Shown here one piece after another: positions 15,940-25,500 of a stretch of 26,887 nucleotides of DNA. The translations under genes and the position numbers were made by a program. The stretch is from positions 1 through 26,887 of the forward strand of contig JABIQF010000130.1 of NCBI GenBank assembly GCA_018668095.1. The letters run 5' to 3'. Positions within the stretch are counted from its first letter, which is position 1, and each line of letters begins with the position of its first letter. The notes under the pieces are model-generated. The model was given only the letters and a program-made list of their open reading frames with translations. It had not been told where the DNA came from and searched no databases. The DNA comes from Cellvibrionales bacterium (GTDB taxonomy: Bacteria > Pseudomonadota > Gammaproteobacteria > Pseudomonadales > UBA7434).

Positions 15940-16320
15940 ATGGCTCTATCTAAAGACGAAATTCTTGACGCGATTGCAGAAATGAGCGTTATGGACGTGG
16001 TTGAACTTGTAAGTGCAATGGAAGAAAAATTCGGTGTATCTGCACAAGCAGCTGTTGCTGTTGCAGCACCTGCAGCTGGCGGCGACGCTGGTGGCGCTGC
16101 TGAAGAGCAAACTGAATTTGATGTTATCTTAACTGCCGTTGGCGATAAGAAAGTTAACGTTATCAAGGCTGTTCGTGGTATCACAGGTCTTGGTCTTAAA
16201 GAAGCTAAAGCAATGGTTGATGGCGCACCATCAACTGTTAAAGAAGGCGCTTCTAAAGACGACGCAGCTGAAACTGTTAAATTACTTGAAGAAGCTGGTG
16301 CTTCTGCAGAAGTTAAGTAA
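15940..16320 (+). CDS. rplL: 50S ribosomal protein L7/L12
   Basis: L7/L12 is the multicopy stalk protein that recruits translation GTPases. The 126-residue protein has the N-terminal dimerisation domain (ALSKDEILDAIAEMSVMDVVELVSAMEEKF), an Ala/Gly-rich hinge at about 36-53, and the C-terminal factor-binding domain with KKVNVIKAVRGITGLGLKEAK. The ATG follows AGGAG by nine bases. It is 69 bp after rplJ and is followed by tandem hairpins, as expected for attenuation before rpoB. Confidence 0.97.
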   Translation: MALSKDEILDAIAEMSVMDVVELVSAMEEKFGVSAQAAVAVAAPAAGGDAGGAAEEQTEFDVILTAVGDKKVNVIKAVRGITGLGLKEAKAMVDGAPSTVKEGASKDDAAETVKLLEEAGASAEVK

Positions 16321-16330
16321 TTCTGAACAG

Positions 16331-16415
16331 ATGCGTTGGCTGGGTTTAATTTAACGCCAGCGCATAAAAAATTAACCACTAGTGATATCTCGCGATATTG
16401 CTAGTGGTTGTTTTG
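16331..16415 (+). terminator. Two tandem hairpins after rplL (attenuator/processing region)
   Basis: ATGCGTTGGC (16331-16340) pairs with GCCAGCGCAT (16356-16365). Eight bases later a 16-bp stem (16374-16389 with 16394-16409, including two G-T pairs, loop TCGC) is followed by GTTTTG. The second is a moderate intrinsic terminator. By analogy with E. coli, partial termination would set the ratio of L12 to RNA polymerase. Confidence 0.5.
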
Positions 16416-16496
16416 CGTTAAAAAAAGGCATAAATCTTGGTGGCCTTAATGGGTAATTATTTAGCCCAGGCAGCATCACTCAGACTAAGCCCCATA

Positions 16497-16547
16497 AGTA
16501 AGCGTTAAACAGTAGTAAGCGTTAGACAGAAGTAAGCGTTAGAGAAG
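16497..16547 (+). repeat. Three tandem 17-bp direct repeats
   Basis: Units begin at 16497, 16514 and 16531 and share AGTAAGCGTTARA followed by four variable bases. Spacing is exactly 17 bp. They lie between the post-rplL hairpins and the minus-strand terminator-like hairpin. Confidence 0.8.
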
Positions 16548-16567
16548 CAGCTGTAAAAAGCAGGCAC

Positions 16568-16601
16568 AAAAAAGCCCATTAAACAGGGGAGTTTAATAGG
16601 C
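16568..16601 (-). terminator. Terminator-like hairpin reading on the minus strand
   Basis: On the minus strand, GCCTATTAAAC and GTTTAATGGGC form an 11-bp stem (one T-G pair) around TCCCCT, followed by six T residues. On the plus strand the T-G pair becomes a C-A mismatch and the T tract is poor, so the minus strand is the better direction. There is no minus-strand gene feeding into it. Confidence 0.45.
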
Positions 16602-17005
16602 ATTAATTTCTTGTTGTTGCTGATTGCTACAGTGTTTGTTGTTGCTAATGTTTATTCGAACTACGTTCGAACAATGTTCTATTTAAATAGAAACTGTTTT
16701 TATTAGGTGTTACTTAAAAGCATAGCTTGTATTTTTGATTTGCCCATTTTTTTATTAAAAAAAATCAGGTTGGTTAAAAAAGTAACAGTTAATAAAAGCA
16801 TTACATCTAACAACTTTATGTAGGTGTGCTGTTTTTAATTTAAAGATTTAGCAAGGAAGCCTGATAGTGGATAGAGATTACTGATCTCACTATCGGATTG
16901 CGATTAAGTGGATGAGGTCAGAGTAAGTGCTTGTGTGCGTTAGATAGCGCTAGTTTCGTAGCTGTTTTTATTAACAGCCAATAATCGAAGCGACGAGTGT
17001 TTACT

Positions 17006-17034
17006 TTGACCCCATTGACTCAATTTAATATTAG
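17006..17034 (+). promoter_or_regulatory. Possible rpoB-proximal promoter
   Basis: TTGACC at 17006-17011, a 17-bp spacer and TATTAG at 17029-17034 give five of six and four of six matches. A start near 17041 would leave a leader of about 30 nt before the rpoB ATG. This is a weak call. Confidence 0.3.
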
Positions 17035-17071
17035 ACCATTTTCCCCTTTGGGAGTGTGCTCAGGAGCGCTA

Positions 17072-20000
17072 ATGTCTTACTCGTATACTGAACGAAAACG
17101 TATCCGTAAAGATTTCACTAAATTGCCTCATATAATGGAAGAACCTTTTCTATTAGCAATTCAGTTGGATTCGTACCGCAAATTTACTCAAGATGGCACC
17201 GCCGCTGAAAACCGTAAAGAATACGGTTTACATGCAGCCTTTAAATCTGTTTTTCCAATCATTAGTTACTCAGGTAACGCTGCACTCGAATATGTTGACT
17301 ACAAGCTCGGCGAGCCCGTGTTTGATGTTAAAGAGTGTCAGTCGCGTGGTATTACTTACGCTGCACCTTTGCGCGTTAAAGTTCGCTTGATTGTTTATGA
17401 TAAAGAATCAGCCGCGAAAACGATTAAAGATATTAAAGAACAAGAAGTCTATATGGGTGAAATCCCATTAATGACAGATAACGGTACTTTTGTTATCAAT
17501 GGTACAGAGCGTGTAATCGTATCTCAGTTGCATCGTTCGCCAGGCGTTTTCTTTGATCATGACAAAGGCAAAACACATTCTTCGGGTAAGTTACTTTATT
17601 CCGCTCGTGTTATTCCTTACCGTGGTTCATGGTTAGATTTCGAATTCGATCCTAAAGATTTAGTGTTTGTTCGAATCGATCGTCGTCGTAAATTACCAGC
17701 TACCGTTTTATTACGTGCTATCGGTTTAACATCAGAGCAAATGCTCGAGATGTTCTTCGATAACAACTCATTTGAGTGCGGTAAAAAAGGCTACTCAATG
17801 ACGCTTGTACCTGAGCGTTTACGTGGTGAGATTGCAGCGTTTGATATTAAAGACGCAAAAGGTAAGTTGATTGTTGAGCAAGGCCGTCGTGTGACTGTAC
17901 GTCATATTCGTCAGCTTGAAGAATCAAAAATCAATAAGCTTATGTGTCCAGCCGATTATCTTTATGGCCGTACTTTGGCTAAAGATATTGTCAGCAAAGA
18001 TACTGGCGAAGTTATTATTGAGTGTAATACAGAAATCACTGAAGAGATTCTTGCTCAGTTTGAAGAGCTTGGCATTACTCAGTTCGAAACTATTTACACT
18101 AACGAACTTGATTGTGGATCATTTATTTCTGACACATTACGTGGCGATATTACTCGCACGCAGTTAGAAGCATTGGTAGAAATTTACCGCATGATGCGTC
18201 CTGGTGAGCCACCAACAAAAGAGTCAGCAGAAAACTTATTTGCTAACTTGTTCTTCTCTCCTGAGCGTTATGACTTATCGGCCGTTGGCCGCATGAAGTT
18301 TAACCGTCGTTTAGGTCGCGATGAAATTGTTGGCGAAGGCATTTTATCTAACGAAGACATTGTTGATGTATTAAAAACATTAGTCTCTATTCGTAACGGT
18401 AAAGGCATTGTCGATGATATCGATCACTTGGGTAACCGACGTGTTCGTTCTGTTGGCGAAATGGCTGAAAACCAATTCCGTGTTGGTCTAGTCCGTGTTG
18501 AGCGTGCAGTGAAAGAGCGTTTAAGTGTTGCTGAATCTGAAGGCTTAATGCCACAAGATTTAATTAACGCTAAGCCTGTTGCTGCAGCGGTTAAAGAATT
18601 TTTTGGTTCTAGCCAGCTGTCTCAGTTTATGGATCAGAATAACCCGTTATCAGAAGTGACACACAAACGTCGTGTGTCGGCATTAGGGCCAGGTGGTCTT
18701 ACACGTGAGCGAGCAGGCTTTGAGGTTCGTGACGTGCATCCAACTCACTACGGTCGTGTATGTCCTATCGAAACGCCAGAGGGACCAAACATTGGTTTGA
18801 TCAACTCATTGGCAACCTATGCGCGTACTAACGAATACGGTTTTCTTGAAAGCCCGTACCGTAAAGTCGTCGATGGTAAATTAACTCAAGAAGTTGAATA
18901 CCTTTCTGCAATTAACGAAGCTGAATTCGTTATCGCACAGGTATCTGCCAATCTCGATAAAAATGATGCGTTTACTGATGATCTTGTTGCTGTAAGACAT
19001 TTAAATGAATTTACTGTGATGCCGCCTGAGCGCGTTCAGTATATGGATGTGTCTCCACGACAAGTGGTATCGGTTGCGGCTTCATTAATTCCTTTCCTAG
19101 AGCACGATGATGCTAACCGTGCATTAATGGGATCGAACATGCAGCGTCAAGCTGTACCAACATTAAAAGCTGAAAAGCCATTAGTGGGTACAGGTATTGA
19201 GCGTAAAGTAGCGGCTGACTCTGGTGTCTGTGAAGTTGCGCGCCGTGGTGGTGTTATCGAAAGTGTTGATGCCAGCCGAGTGGTTGTGCGTGTTAACTCT
19301 GACGAGATTACAACGGGTGAAGCGGGTGTTGATATTTACAACCTCACTAAGTACACCCGTTCTAACCAAAACACCTGTATTAACCAACGTTCGATTGTAA
19401 AACAAGACGACGTGGTTGTTCGTGGTGATATCTTAGCCGATGGTCCATCGGTAGATATGGGCGAGCTTGCTCTTGGTCAGAACATGCGTATCGCATTTAT
19501 GGCTTGGAACGGTTACAACTTTGAGGATTCGATTCTTGTTTCTGAAAGAGTTGTCCGTGAAGATCGCTTCACTACTATTCATATTCAAGAATTAACCTGT
19601 ATCGCACGAGACACTAAATTAGGTTCAGAAGAAATTACTTCTGATATTCCTAATGTTGGTGAGTCTGCGTTAAACAAGCTGGATGAGTCTGGTGTTGTTT
19701 ACATTGGTGCTGAAGTTAGCGCTGGCGATATTCTGGTCGGTAAAGTGACACCTAAAGGTGAAACGCAATTAACGCCAGAAGAAAAATTATTACGCGCCAT
19801 CTTTGGTGAAAAAGCATCGGATGTTAAAGATACTTCTTTACGCGTTCCTTCAAGCGTTAAGGGTACCGTTATCGATGTTAAAGTCTTCACTCGTGACGGC
19901 TTAGAAAAAGATGAGCGTTCATTAGCGATAGAAAAATCTGAAATCGAAGCTTACCGCAAAGATTTCCGTGACGAATATCGTATTGTTGAATCGGCTACTT

Positions 20001-21154
20001 ATGATCGTTTACGCGAAGCGTTAACCGATAAGAAAGTTCATAGTGGCGCAGGCGACATCAAAAAAGGCTCAATCATTAATGATGAGTTGCTTGACGGATT
20101 ACCGCTTGAAGATTGGTTTACATTACGTATGGCCGATGGCGTACTCAACGAATTGTTGGATGCGGCAAAGGCACAGCTTGAAGAGCAAAAAGCACGTTTA
20201 GATGCTCGTCTTGCCGATAAACGCGGAAAAATTGAAAGTGGTGATGACTTAGCGCCAGGCGTTTTGAAAATCGTTAAAGTTTACCTTGCTGTTAAACGTC
20301 GCATCCAACCGGGCGATAAAATGGCGGGTCGTCATGGTAACAAAGGTGTTATCTCTGTCATCATGCCTGAAGAAGATATGCCTTACGATGAAAATGGTCG
20401 TCCGGTCGATATCGTTCTTAACCCGTTAGGCGTTCCTTCTCGAATGAACGTTGGTCAGGTATTAGAGATGCACTTAGGCTTTGCAGCAAAAGGTCTAGGC
20501 GACAAAATTGATCTGATGATTCAAGAGCAGAAATCAGCAGCGCAAGTACGTAAATTCCTTGAAGAGATTTATAACAAAACCGGTGATGGCCAGCGTCAAG
20601 AAGCCATTAGCGAATTGTCAGAAGTCGAAGTGATGGATTTAGCAGAAAATCTACGTGAAGGTGTGCCTATGGCCACTGGCGCGTTTGATGGCGCAGCAGA
20701 AAGTGAAATCAAAGCATTGCTTCGATTAGCTGATCACTCTGACACTGGTCAAATGAAATTGTATGACGGTCGTTCGGGCGATGCATTCCAGCGTCCAGTT
20801 ACCGTCGGATACATGTACATACTTAAATTGAACCATTTGGTTGACGACAAGATGCACGCGCGTTCAACCGGCTCTTACAGCCTTGTTACTCAGCAGCCGT
20901 TGGGTGGTAAAGCACAGTTTGGTGGCCAGCGATTCGGTGAGATGGAAGTATGGGCATTAGAGGCTTACGGCGCGGCTTACACCTTGCAGGAAATGCTAAC
21001 GGTGAAATCCGATGACGTTAATGGTCGAACTAAAATGTACAAAAACATCGTTGATGGCGATCATAGAATGGAGCCCGGCATGCCGGAGTCCTTCAATGTA
21101 TTAGTGAAAGAAATCCGCTCTCTCGGTATCGATATCGAGTTAGAGCAAGATTAA
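17072..21154 (+). CDS. rpoB: DNA-directed RNA polymerase subunit beta
   Basis: The beta subunit forms one pincer and much of the catalytic centre of RNA polymerase. The 1360-residue protein is intact (E. coli 1342). The N-terminus MSYSYTERKRIRKDF matches the family; ATG 17072 has AGGAG at 17062-17066. The frame is open 25 codons further upstream but that stretch has no family match. The rifampicin region FFGSSQLSQFMDQNNPLSE, THKRRVSALGPGGLTRERAGFE is the sensitive form, with the Asp, His and Ser resistance positions unchanged. KVTPKGETQLTPEEKLLRAIFGEKA, GDKMAGRHGNKGVIS and the C-terminal GGKAQFGGQRFGEMEVWALEAYGA are all present. Confidence 0.97.
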   Translation: MSYSYTERKRIRKDFTKLPHIMEEPFLLAIQLDSYRKFTQDGTAAENRKEYGLHAAFKSVFPIISYSGNAALEYVDYKLGEPVFDVKECQSRGITYAAPLRVKVRLIVYDKESAAKTIKDIKEQEVYMGEIPLMTDNGTFVINGTERVIVSQLHRSPGVFFDHDKGKTHSSGKLLYSARVIPYRGSWLDFEFDPKDLVFVRIDRRRKLPATVLLRAIGLTSEQMLEMFFDNNSFECGKKGYSMTLVPERLRGEIAAFDIKDAKGKLIVEQGRRVTVRHIRQLEESKINKLMCPADYLYGRTLAKDIVSKDTGEVIIECNTEITEEILAQFEELGITQFETIYTNELDCGSFISDTLRGDITRTQLEALVEIYRMMRPGEPPTKESAENLFANLFFSPERYDLSAVGRMKFNRRLGRDEIVGEGILSNEDIVDVLKTLVSIRNGKGIVDDIDHLGNRRVRSVGEMAENQFRVGLVRVERAVKERLSVAESEGLMPQDLINAKPVAAAVKEFFGSSQLSQFMDQNNPLSEVTHKRRVSALGPGGLTRERAGFEVRDVHPTHYGRVCPIETPEGPNIGLINSLATYARTNEYGFLESPYRKVVDGKLTQEVEYLSAINEAEFVIAQVSANLDKNDAFTDDLVAVRHLNEFTVMPPERVQYMDVSPRQVVSVAASLIPFLEHDDANRALMGSNMQRQAVPTLKAEKPLVGTGIERKVAADSGVCEVARRGGVIESVDASRVVVRVNSDEITTGEAGVDIYNLTKYTRSNQNTCINQRSIVKQDDVVVRGDILADGPSVDMGELALGQNMRIAFMAWNGYNFEDSILVSERVVREDRFTTIHIQELTCIARDTKLGSEEITSDIPNVGESALNKLDESGVVYIGAEVSAGDILVGKVTPKGETQLTPEEKLLRAIFGEKASDVKDTSLRVPSSVKGTVIDVKVFTRDGLEKDERSLAIEKSEIEAYRKDFRDEYRIVESATYDRLREALTDKKVHSGAGDIKKGSIINDELLDGLPLEDWFTLRMADGVLNELLDAAKAQLEEQKARLDARLADKRGKIESGDDLAPGVLKIVKVYLAVKRRIQPGDKMAGRHGNKGVISVIMPEEDMPYDENGRPVDIVLNPLGVPSRMNVGQVLEMHLGFAAKGLGDKIDLMIQEQKSAAQVRKFLEEIYNKTGDGQRQEAISELSEVEVMDLAENLREGVPMATGAFDGAAESEIKALLRLADHSDTGQMKLYDGRSGDAFQRPVTVGYMYILKLNHLVDDKMHARSTGSYSLVTQQPLGGKAQFGGQRFGEMEVWALEAYGAAYTLQEMLTVKSDDVNGRTKMYKNIVDGDHRMEPGMPESFNVLVKEIRSLGIDIELEQD

Positions 21155-21180
21155 CTTATTGCTGACATCCCACAACCATA

Positions 21181-21215
21181 GGGGATATTGCTTAGCTTAA
21201 CCGCACAATATCCCC
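21181..21215 (+). other. Hairpin between rpoB and rpoC
   Basis: GGGGATATTG (21181-21190) pairs perfectly with CAATATCCCC (21206-21215) around a 15-base loop. There is no T tract, so it is more likely an mRNA processing or stability element than a terminator. It ends 13 bases before the rpoC ribosome-binding site. Confidence 0.55.
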
Positions 21216-21240
21216 GTCACACTCCAGTGGAGGAATGACA

Positions 21241-22509
21241 TTGAAAGATTTATTGAATTTACTAAAAGCACAAGGTCAGCAAGCAGAGTTTGACTCTATT
21301 CGCATTGGCTTAGCATCACCTAGTTTGGTGCGCTCATGGTCGTTTGGCGAAGTTAAAAAGCCAGAGACAATTAACTACCGTACGTTTAAACCAGAACGTG
21401 ATGGTTTATTCTGCGCCAAAATTTTTGGACCAGTTAAAGATTACGAATGTTTGTGCGGCAAGTACAAACGTCTTAAGCATCGTGGTGTTATCTGCGAGAA
21501 GTGTGGCGTTGAAGTTGCACTGGCTAAAGTTCGTCGTGATCGCATGGGTCATATTGAATTAGCAAGCCCTGTTGCTCACATCTGGTTCTTAAAATCGTTA
21601 CCGTCGCGTATCGGTTTATTATTAGATATGACATTGCGTGATATCGAGCGGATTCTTTATTTTGAATCTTATGTTGTTGTTGAGCCAGGTCTTACAACAC
21701 TTGAGCGCGGTCAGTTATTAAATGACGAGCAGTACTTTGAAGCGATGGAAGAATTCGGTGACGAATTCAATGCCAAAATGGGCGCCGAAGCGGTTCAAGC
21801 TTTATTGATTGGTTTAGACCTCGAAGAATTGGTGGGTGAGTTACGTGAAGAGATTCCTAACACTAACTCAGAAACAAAAATTAAGAAGCTATCTAAGCGT
21901 TTAAAGTTAATTGAAGCGTTCTTAGGTTCAGGTAACAAACCTGAGTGGATGATTCTTGAAGTATTACCGATTCTTCCACCTGATTTACGTCCGCTAGTAC
22001 CGTTGGACGGTGGCCGTTTTGCAACGTCTGATTTGAATGACTTGTACCGTCGTGTCATCAACCGTAACAACCGCTTAAAGCGCCTGTTAGAGTTGAACGC
22101 GCCAGACATTATTGTTCGTAATGAAAAACGTATGTTGCAAGAGTCGGTTGATGCCTTATTAGATAACGGTCGTCGCGGTAGAGCGATTACGGGTTCTAAC
22201 AAGCGTCCATTAAAATCACTTGCCGACATGATCAAAGGTAAGCAAGGTCGTTTCCGTCAAAACTTACTCGGTAAGCGAGTCGATTACTCTGGTCGTTCGG
22301 TTATTGTATGTGGACCAACACTGCGATTACATCAATGTGGTCTACCTAAGAAAATGGCGTTGGAATTATTTAAGCCGTTTATTTTTGGCAAGCTAGAAGC
22401 GCGTGGCATGGCCACAACCATTAAAGCTGAAGAAAATGGTAGAGAAAGAGCCAGCAGAAGTATGGGATATTCTTGCCGAAGTTATTCGCGAGCATCCAGT
22501 ACTGCTTAA
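21241..22509 (+). CDS. rpoC: RNA polymerase subunit beta-prime, N-terminal part (frameshifted)
   Basis: This frame encodes the first 396-397 genuine residues of beta-prime and then runs out of frame to a stop at 22509. The start is TTG 21241, six bases after GGAGGA; an in-frame ATG at 21235 touches the Shine-Dalgarno sequence and is less likely. From the TTG, the zinc-ribbon cysteines fall at 70, 72, 85 and 88, exactly as in E. coli. NRNNRLKRLL, the GRRGRAITGSNKRPLKSLADMIKGKQGRFRQNLLGKRVDYSGRSV region (split by no gap) and KPFIFGKLEARGMATTIKA are conserved. After Ala at 22426-22428 the homology moves to the next frame. Residues after this (ENGRERASRS...) match nothing in the family. Confidence 0.9.
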   Translation: MKDLLNLLKAQGQQAEFDSIRIGLASPSLVRSWSFGEVKKPETINYRTFKPERDGLFCAKIFGPVKDYECLCGKYKRLKHRGVICEKCGVEVALAKVRRDRMGHIELASPVAHIWFLKSLPSRIGLLLDMTLRDIERILYFESYVVVEPGLTTLERGQLLNDEQYFEAMEEFGDEFNAKMGAEAVQALLIGLDLEELVGELREEIPNTNSETKIKKLSKRLKLIEAFLGSGNKPEWMILEVLPILPPDLRPLVPLDGGRFATSDLNDLYRRVINRNNRLKRLLELNAPDIIVRNEKRMLQESVDALLDNGRRGRAITGSNKRPLKSLADMIKGKQGRFRQNLLGKRVDYSGRSVIVCGPTLRLHQCGLPKKMALELFKPFIFGKLEARGMATTIKAEENGRERASRSMGYSCRSYSRASSTA

Positions 22510-25500
22510 CCGCGCACCCACACTTCACCGTTTGGGTATACAAGCGTTTGAGCCGTTGTTGATTGAAGGTAAAGCGATTCAGTTGCATCCATTGGTTTGT
22601 GCGGCATTCAACGCCGATTTTGACGGTGACCAAATGGCCGTCCACGTTCCATTGACTATTGAAGCACAGCTAGAAGCACGTGCATTAATGATGTCGACTA
22701 ACAATATTCTTTCGCCAGCCAGTGGTGATCCTATTATCGTACCGTCGCAAGACGTTGTATTAGGTTTATATTGGATGACGCGAGAGCGTGTTAATGCGCC
22801 AGGTGAAGGCATGGTCTTTGCTGATACTGAAGAAGTATCACGTGCCTATGGTGCTGGCCAAGTTGATTTGCAAGCACGCGTTAAAGTCAGAATTCGTCAG
22901 TCATTAATGAATGATGTTGGCGAAATGGTTGAGACATTTAATGTACTTGATACGACTGTTGGTCGTGCCTTACTTTGGGAAATCGTGCCTGATGGTTTGA
23001 GTTTTGACATGGTCAACTTGAACATGACAAAGAAATCGATCTCACGCATTCTGAATGCTTGTTATCGTGACGTAGGCTTAAAGCCGACAGTTATCTTTGC
23101 CGATCAGTTGATGTATACCGGTTTTGAATATTCGACTAAGTCGGGTAGTTCAATTGGTGTGAATGATTTCGAAATTCCTCTAGCGAAAGCAGACATCATT
23201 GGTCAAGCCGATGACGAAGTAAAAGAAATTGAAGAGCAGTACGCAGCCGGTCTGGTAACACAGGGCGAGAAGTACAACAAAGTTATCGATATTTGGTCGC
23301 GCGCGAATGACTTAGTATCGAAAGCGATGATGGAAGGTATCTCTACTGAGCCCGTGATGAATCGCGAAGGTGAAGAAGAGAAGCAATCATCATTTAACTC
23401 TGTCTTTATGTATGCAGACTCAGGCGCAAGGGGCTCACCTGCTCAGATTCGTCAGTTAGCCGGTATGCGTGGTTTGATGGCTAAGCCAGATGGCTCGATC
23501 ATCGAAGCGCCGATTACGGCAAACTTCCGTGAAGGTCTTAACGTACTTCAGTACTTTATCTCTACTCACGGTGCTCGAAAAGGTTTGGCCGATACGGCAC
23601 TGAAAACAGCTAACTCGGGTTACTTAACACGTCGTCTTGTTGATGTTGCGCAAGATCTTGTTGTTACCGAAGTTGATTGTGGTACGACATCAGGCTTGTT
23701 AATGACGCCGGTTATCGAAGGCGGTGAAATTATCGCGACACTGGGTGACCGAGTATTAGGTCGCGTAGTTGCAACCGATATTATTCATCCAGAAAGTGGC
23801 GAAGTTGTTGTTGCTGCTGGCGTAATGATTGATGAAGCATTGGTTGATCATTTAGAAGCGGCGAGCGTTGATGAGGTACTTGTACGTTCAGCGATTGCCT
23901 GTGAAACACGTCATGGTGTTTGTGCTCAGTGTTATGGTCGTGACCTTGCACGTGGTCACTTGGTTAACCAAGGTGAAGCTGTTGGTGTTATCGCCGCACA
24001 GTCGATTGGTGAGCCGGGTACACAGCTTACTATGCGTACTTTCCACATTGGTGGTGCAGCATCGCGAGCAACTGCGGTAGACAATGTTCAAGTTAAACAA
24101 CCTGGCACAGTGCGTTTGCACAATGTTAAAACGGTTGAGCGAGCCGATGGCAACTTAGTAGTTGTATCGCGTTCGGGTGAACTATCGATTGCGGCGCAAG
24201 ATGGCCGTGAGAGAGAGCGTTATAAGCTTCCTTATGGTGCTGTATTGTCGGTTAAAGACCAAAGCCATGCTGATGCGGGTCAAACCGTTGCTAGCTGGGA
24301 TCCGCATACGCATCCAATTATCACAGAAGTGGCGGGTACGGTTAAGTACAGCGGCATGGAAGACGGTATTACCATTAAGAGTCAAGCAGATGAGCTTACT
24401 GGCTTATCAAGCAACTCGGTTATGGATCCTGCCGAACGTCCTGCAGCGGGTAAAGAAATTCGTCCTGCGATTACGCTGGTTGATGAAAGCGGTGAAGAAT
24501 TGCGATTGGCGGGTACGAATGTGCCAGCGCATTACTTCTTACCTTCTGCGTCTATCTTCACCATTGCTGATGGTGCACAGTTAGGTGTAGGTGACGTTAT
24601 CGCGAGAATTCCACAAGAAGGATCGAAGACACGTGATATCACGGGTGGTCTACCACGAGTTGCTGATTTATTCGAAGCACGTAAGCCGAAAGAGCCAGCA
24701 ATATTGGCAGAGATCAGCGGTACGGTAAGCTTTGGTAAAGAAACTAAAGGTAAGCGCCGTTTAGTGATTATGCCTAACGATGGCAAGCCGTTACCGAATG
24801 GTAAAGATCACTACGAAGCGTTGATTCCTAAGTGGCGTAACCTAAGTGTGTTTGAAGGGGAATTCGTTGAAAAAGGTGAGGTGGTTTCTGAAGGACCATT
24901 AACACCACACGATATTTTGCGACTCAAAGGTGTTAAAGAGTTAGCTAAATATATCGTTAACGAAATCCAAGAAGTTTATCGTTTACAGGGCGTAAAAATA
25001 AACGACAAACACGTTGAAGTTATCTTGCGTCAAATGTTGCGTAAGGTCACTATTGTTGACCAAGGTGAAACTAACTTTATTCGTGGTGATCAGGTGGAAT
25101 ACACCCGTGTCCTCGAAGAGAATGATTTGGCAGCAGCGGGTGACAAACAGCCAGCGCTTTATGATCGTGAGTTGTTGGGTATTACTAAAGCCTCGTTGGC
25201 AACAGAGAGCTTTATCTCTGCGGCCTCGTTCCAGGAGACAACACGCGTACTGACAGAAGCAGCTGTAACCGGTAAGCGCGATTACCTTCGCGGTCTGAAA
25301 GAGAACGTTGTAGTAGGGCGTTTGATTCCAGCGGGTACAGGTTTGTCTTATCACAGCGAACGTAAGAAACGCAGTGAAGCGCCTGAAGTTGAGGAGTTTG
25401 TTGTTAAGAGTGCCGATGAAATTCAGGCAGAATTACAAGAAGCGCTGAGTCAAGAAATTGCCGGTGCGAATGCTAATTCTGATTCTGATACGGGTACTGC

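Larger units (their letters stand above)
16321..17071 (+). other. Unusually long rplL-rpoB spacer
   Basis: No gene is visible in 751 bp (about 320 bp in E. coli). It holds, in order: two hairpins just after rplL, three 17-bp direct repeats (16497-16547), a minus-strand terminator-like hairpin (16568-16601), the dyad TTCGAAC/GTTCGAA (16655-16671), AT-rich tracts, a compound stem GATAGTG/CACTATC (16863-16894), the hairpin GCTGTT/AACAGC (16961-16978), and a possible promoter close to rpoB. In E. coli this interval contains an attenuator and an RNase III site. Confidence 0.6.

Noticed and set aside
16997..17071. A 25-residue N-terminal extension of RpoB
   Set aside because: No family match; ATG 17072 has a good ribosome-binding site and gives the universal SYSYTERKRIRKDF N-terminus.
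18590..18790. Rifampicin-resistance mutation in rpoB
   Set aside because: The Asp, His and Ser resistance positions all have the sensitive residues.
22426..22509. Programmed +1 frameshift in rpoC
   Set aside because: No in-frame stop, slow codon or internal Shine-Dalgarno signal at the shift, and a +1 slip would drop a conserved lysine; a 2-base deletion fits better.
23403..23480. Proline in the bridge helix of beta-prime (GARGSPAQIRQL) as an unusual substitution
   Set aside because: Other bacterial RNA polymerases, such as Thermus (GARGNPQQIRQL as I recall it), have proline at this position.
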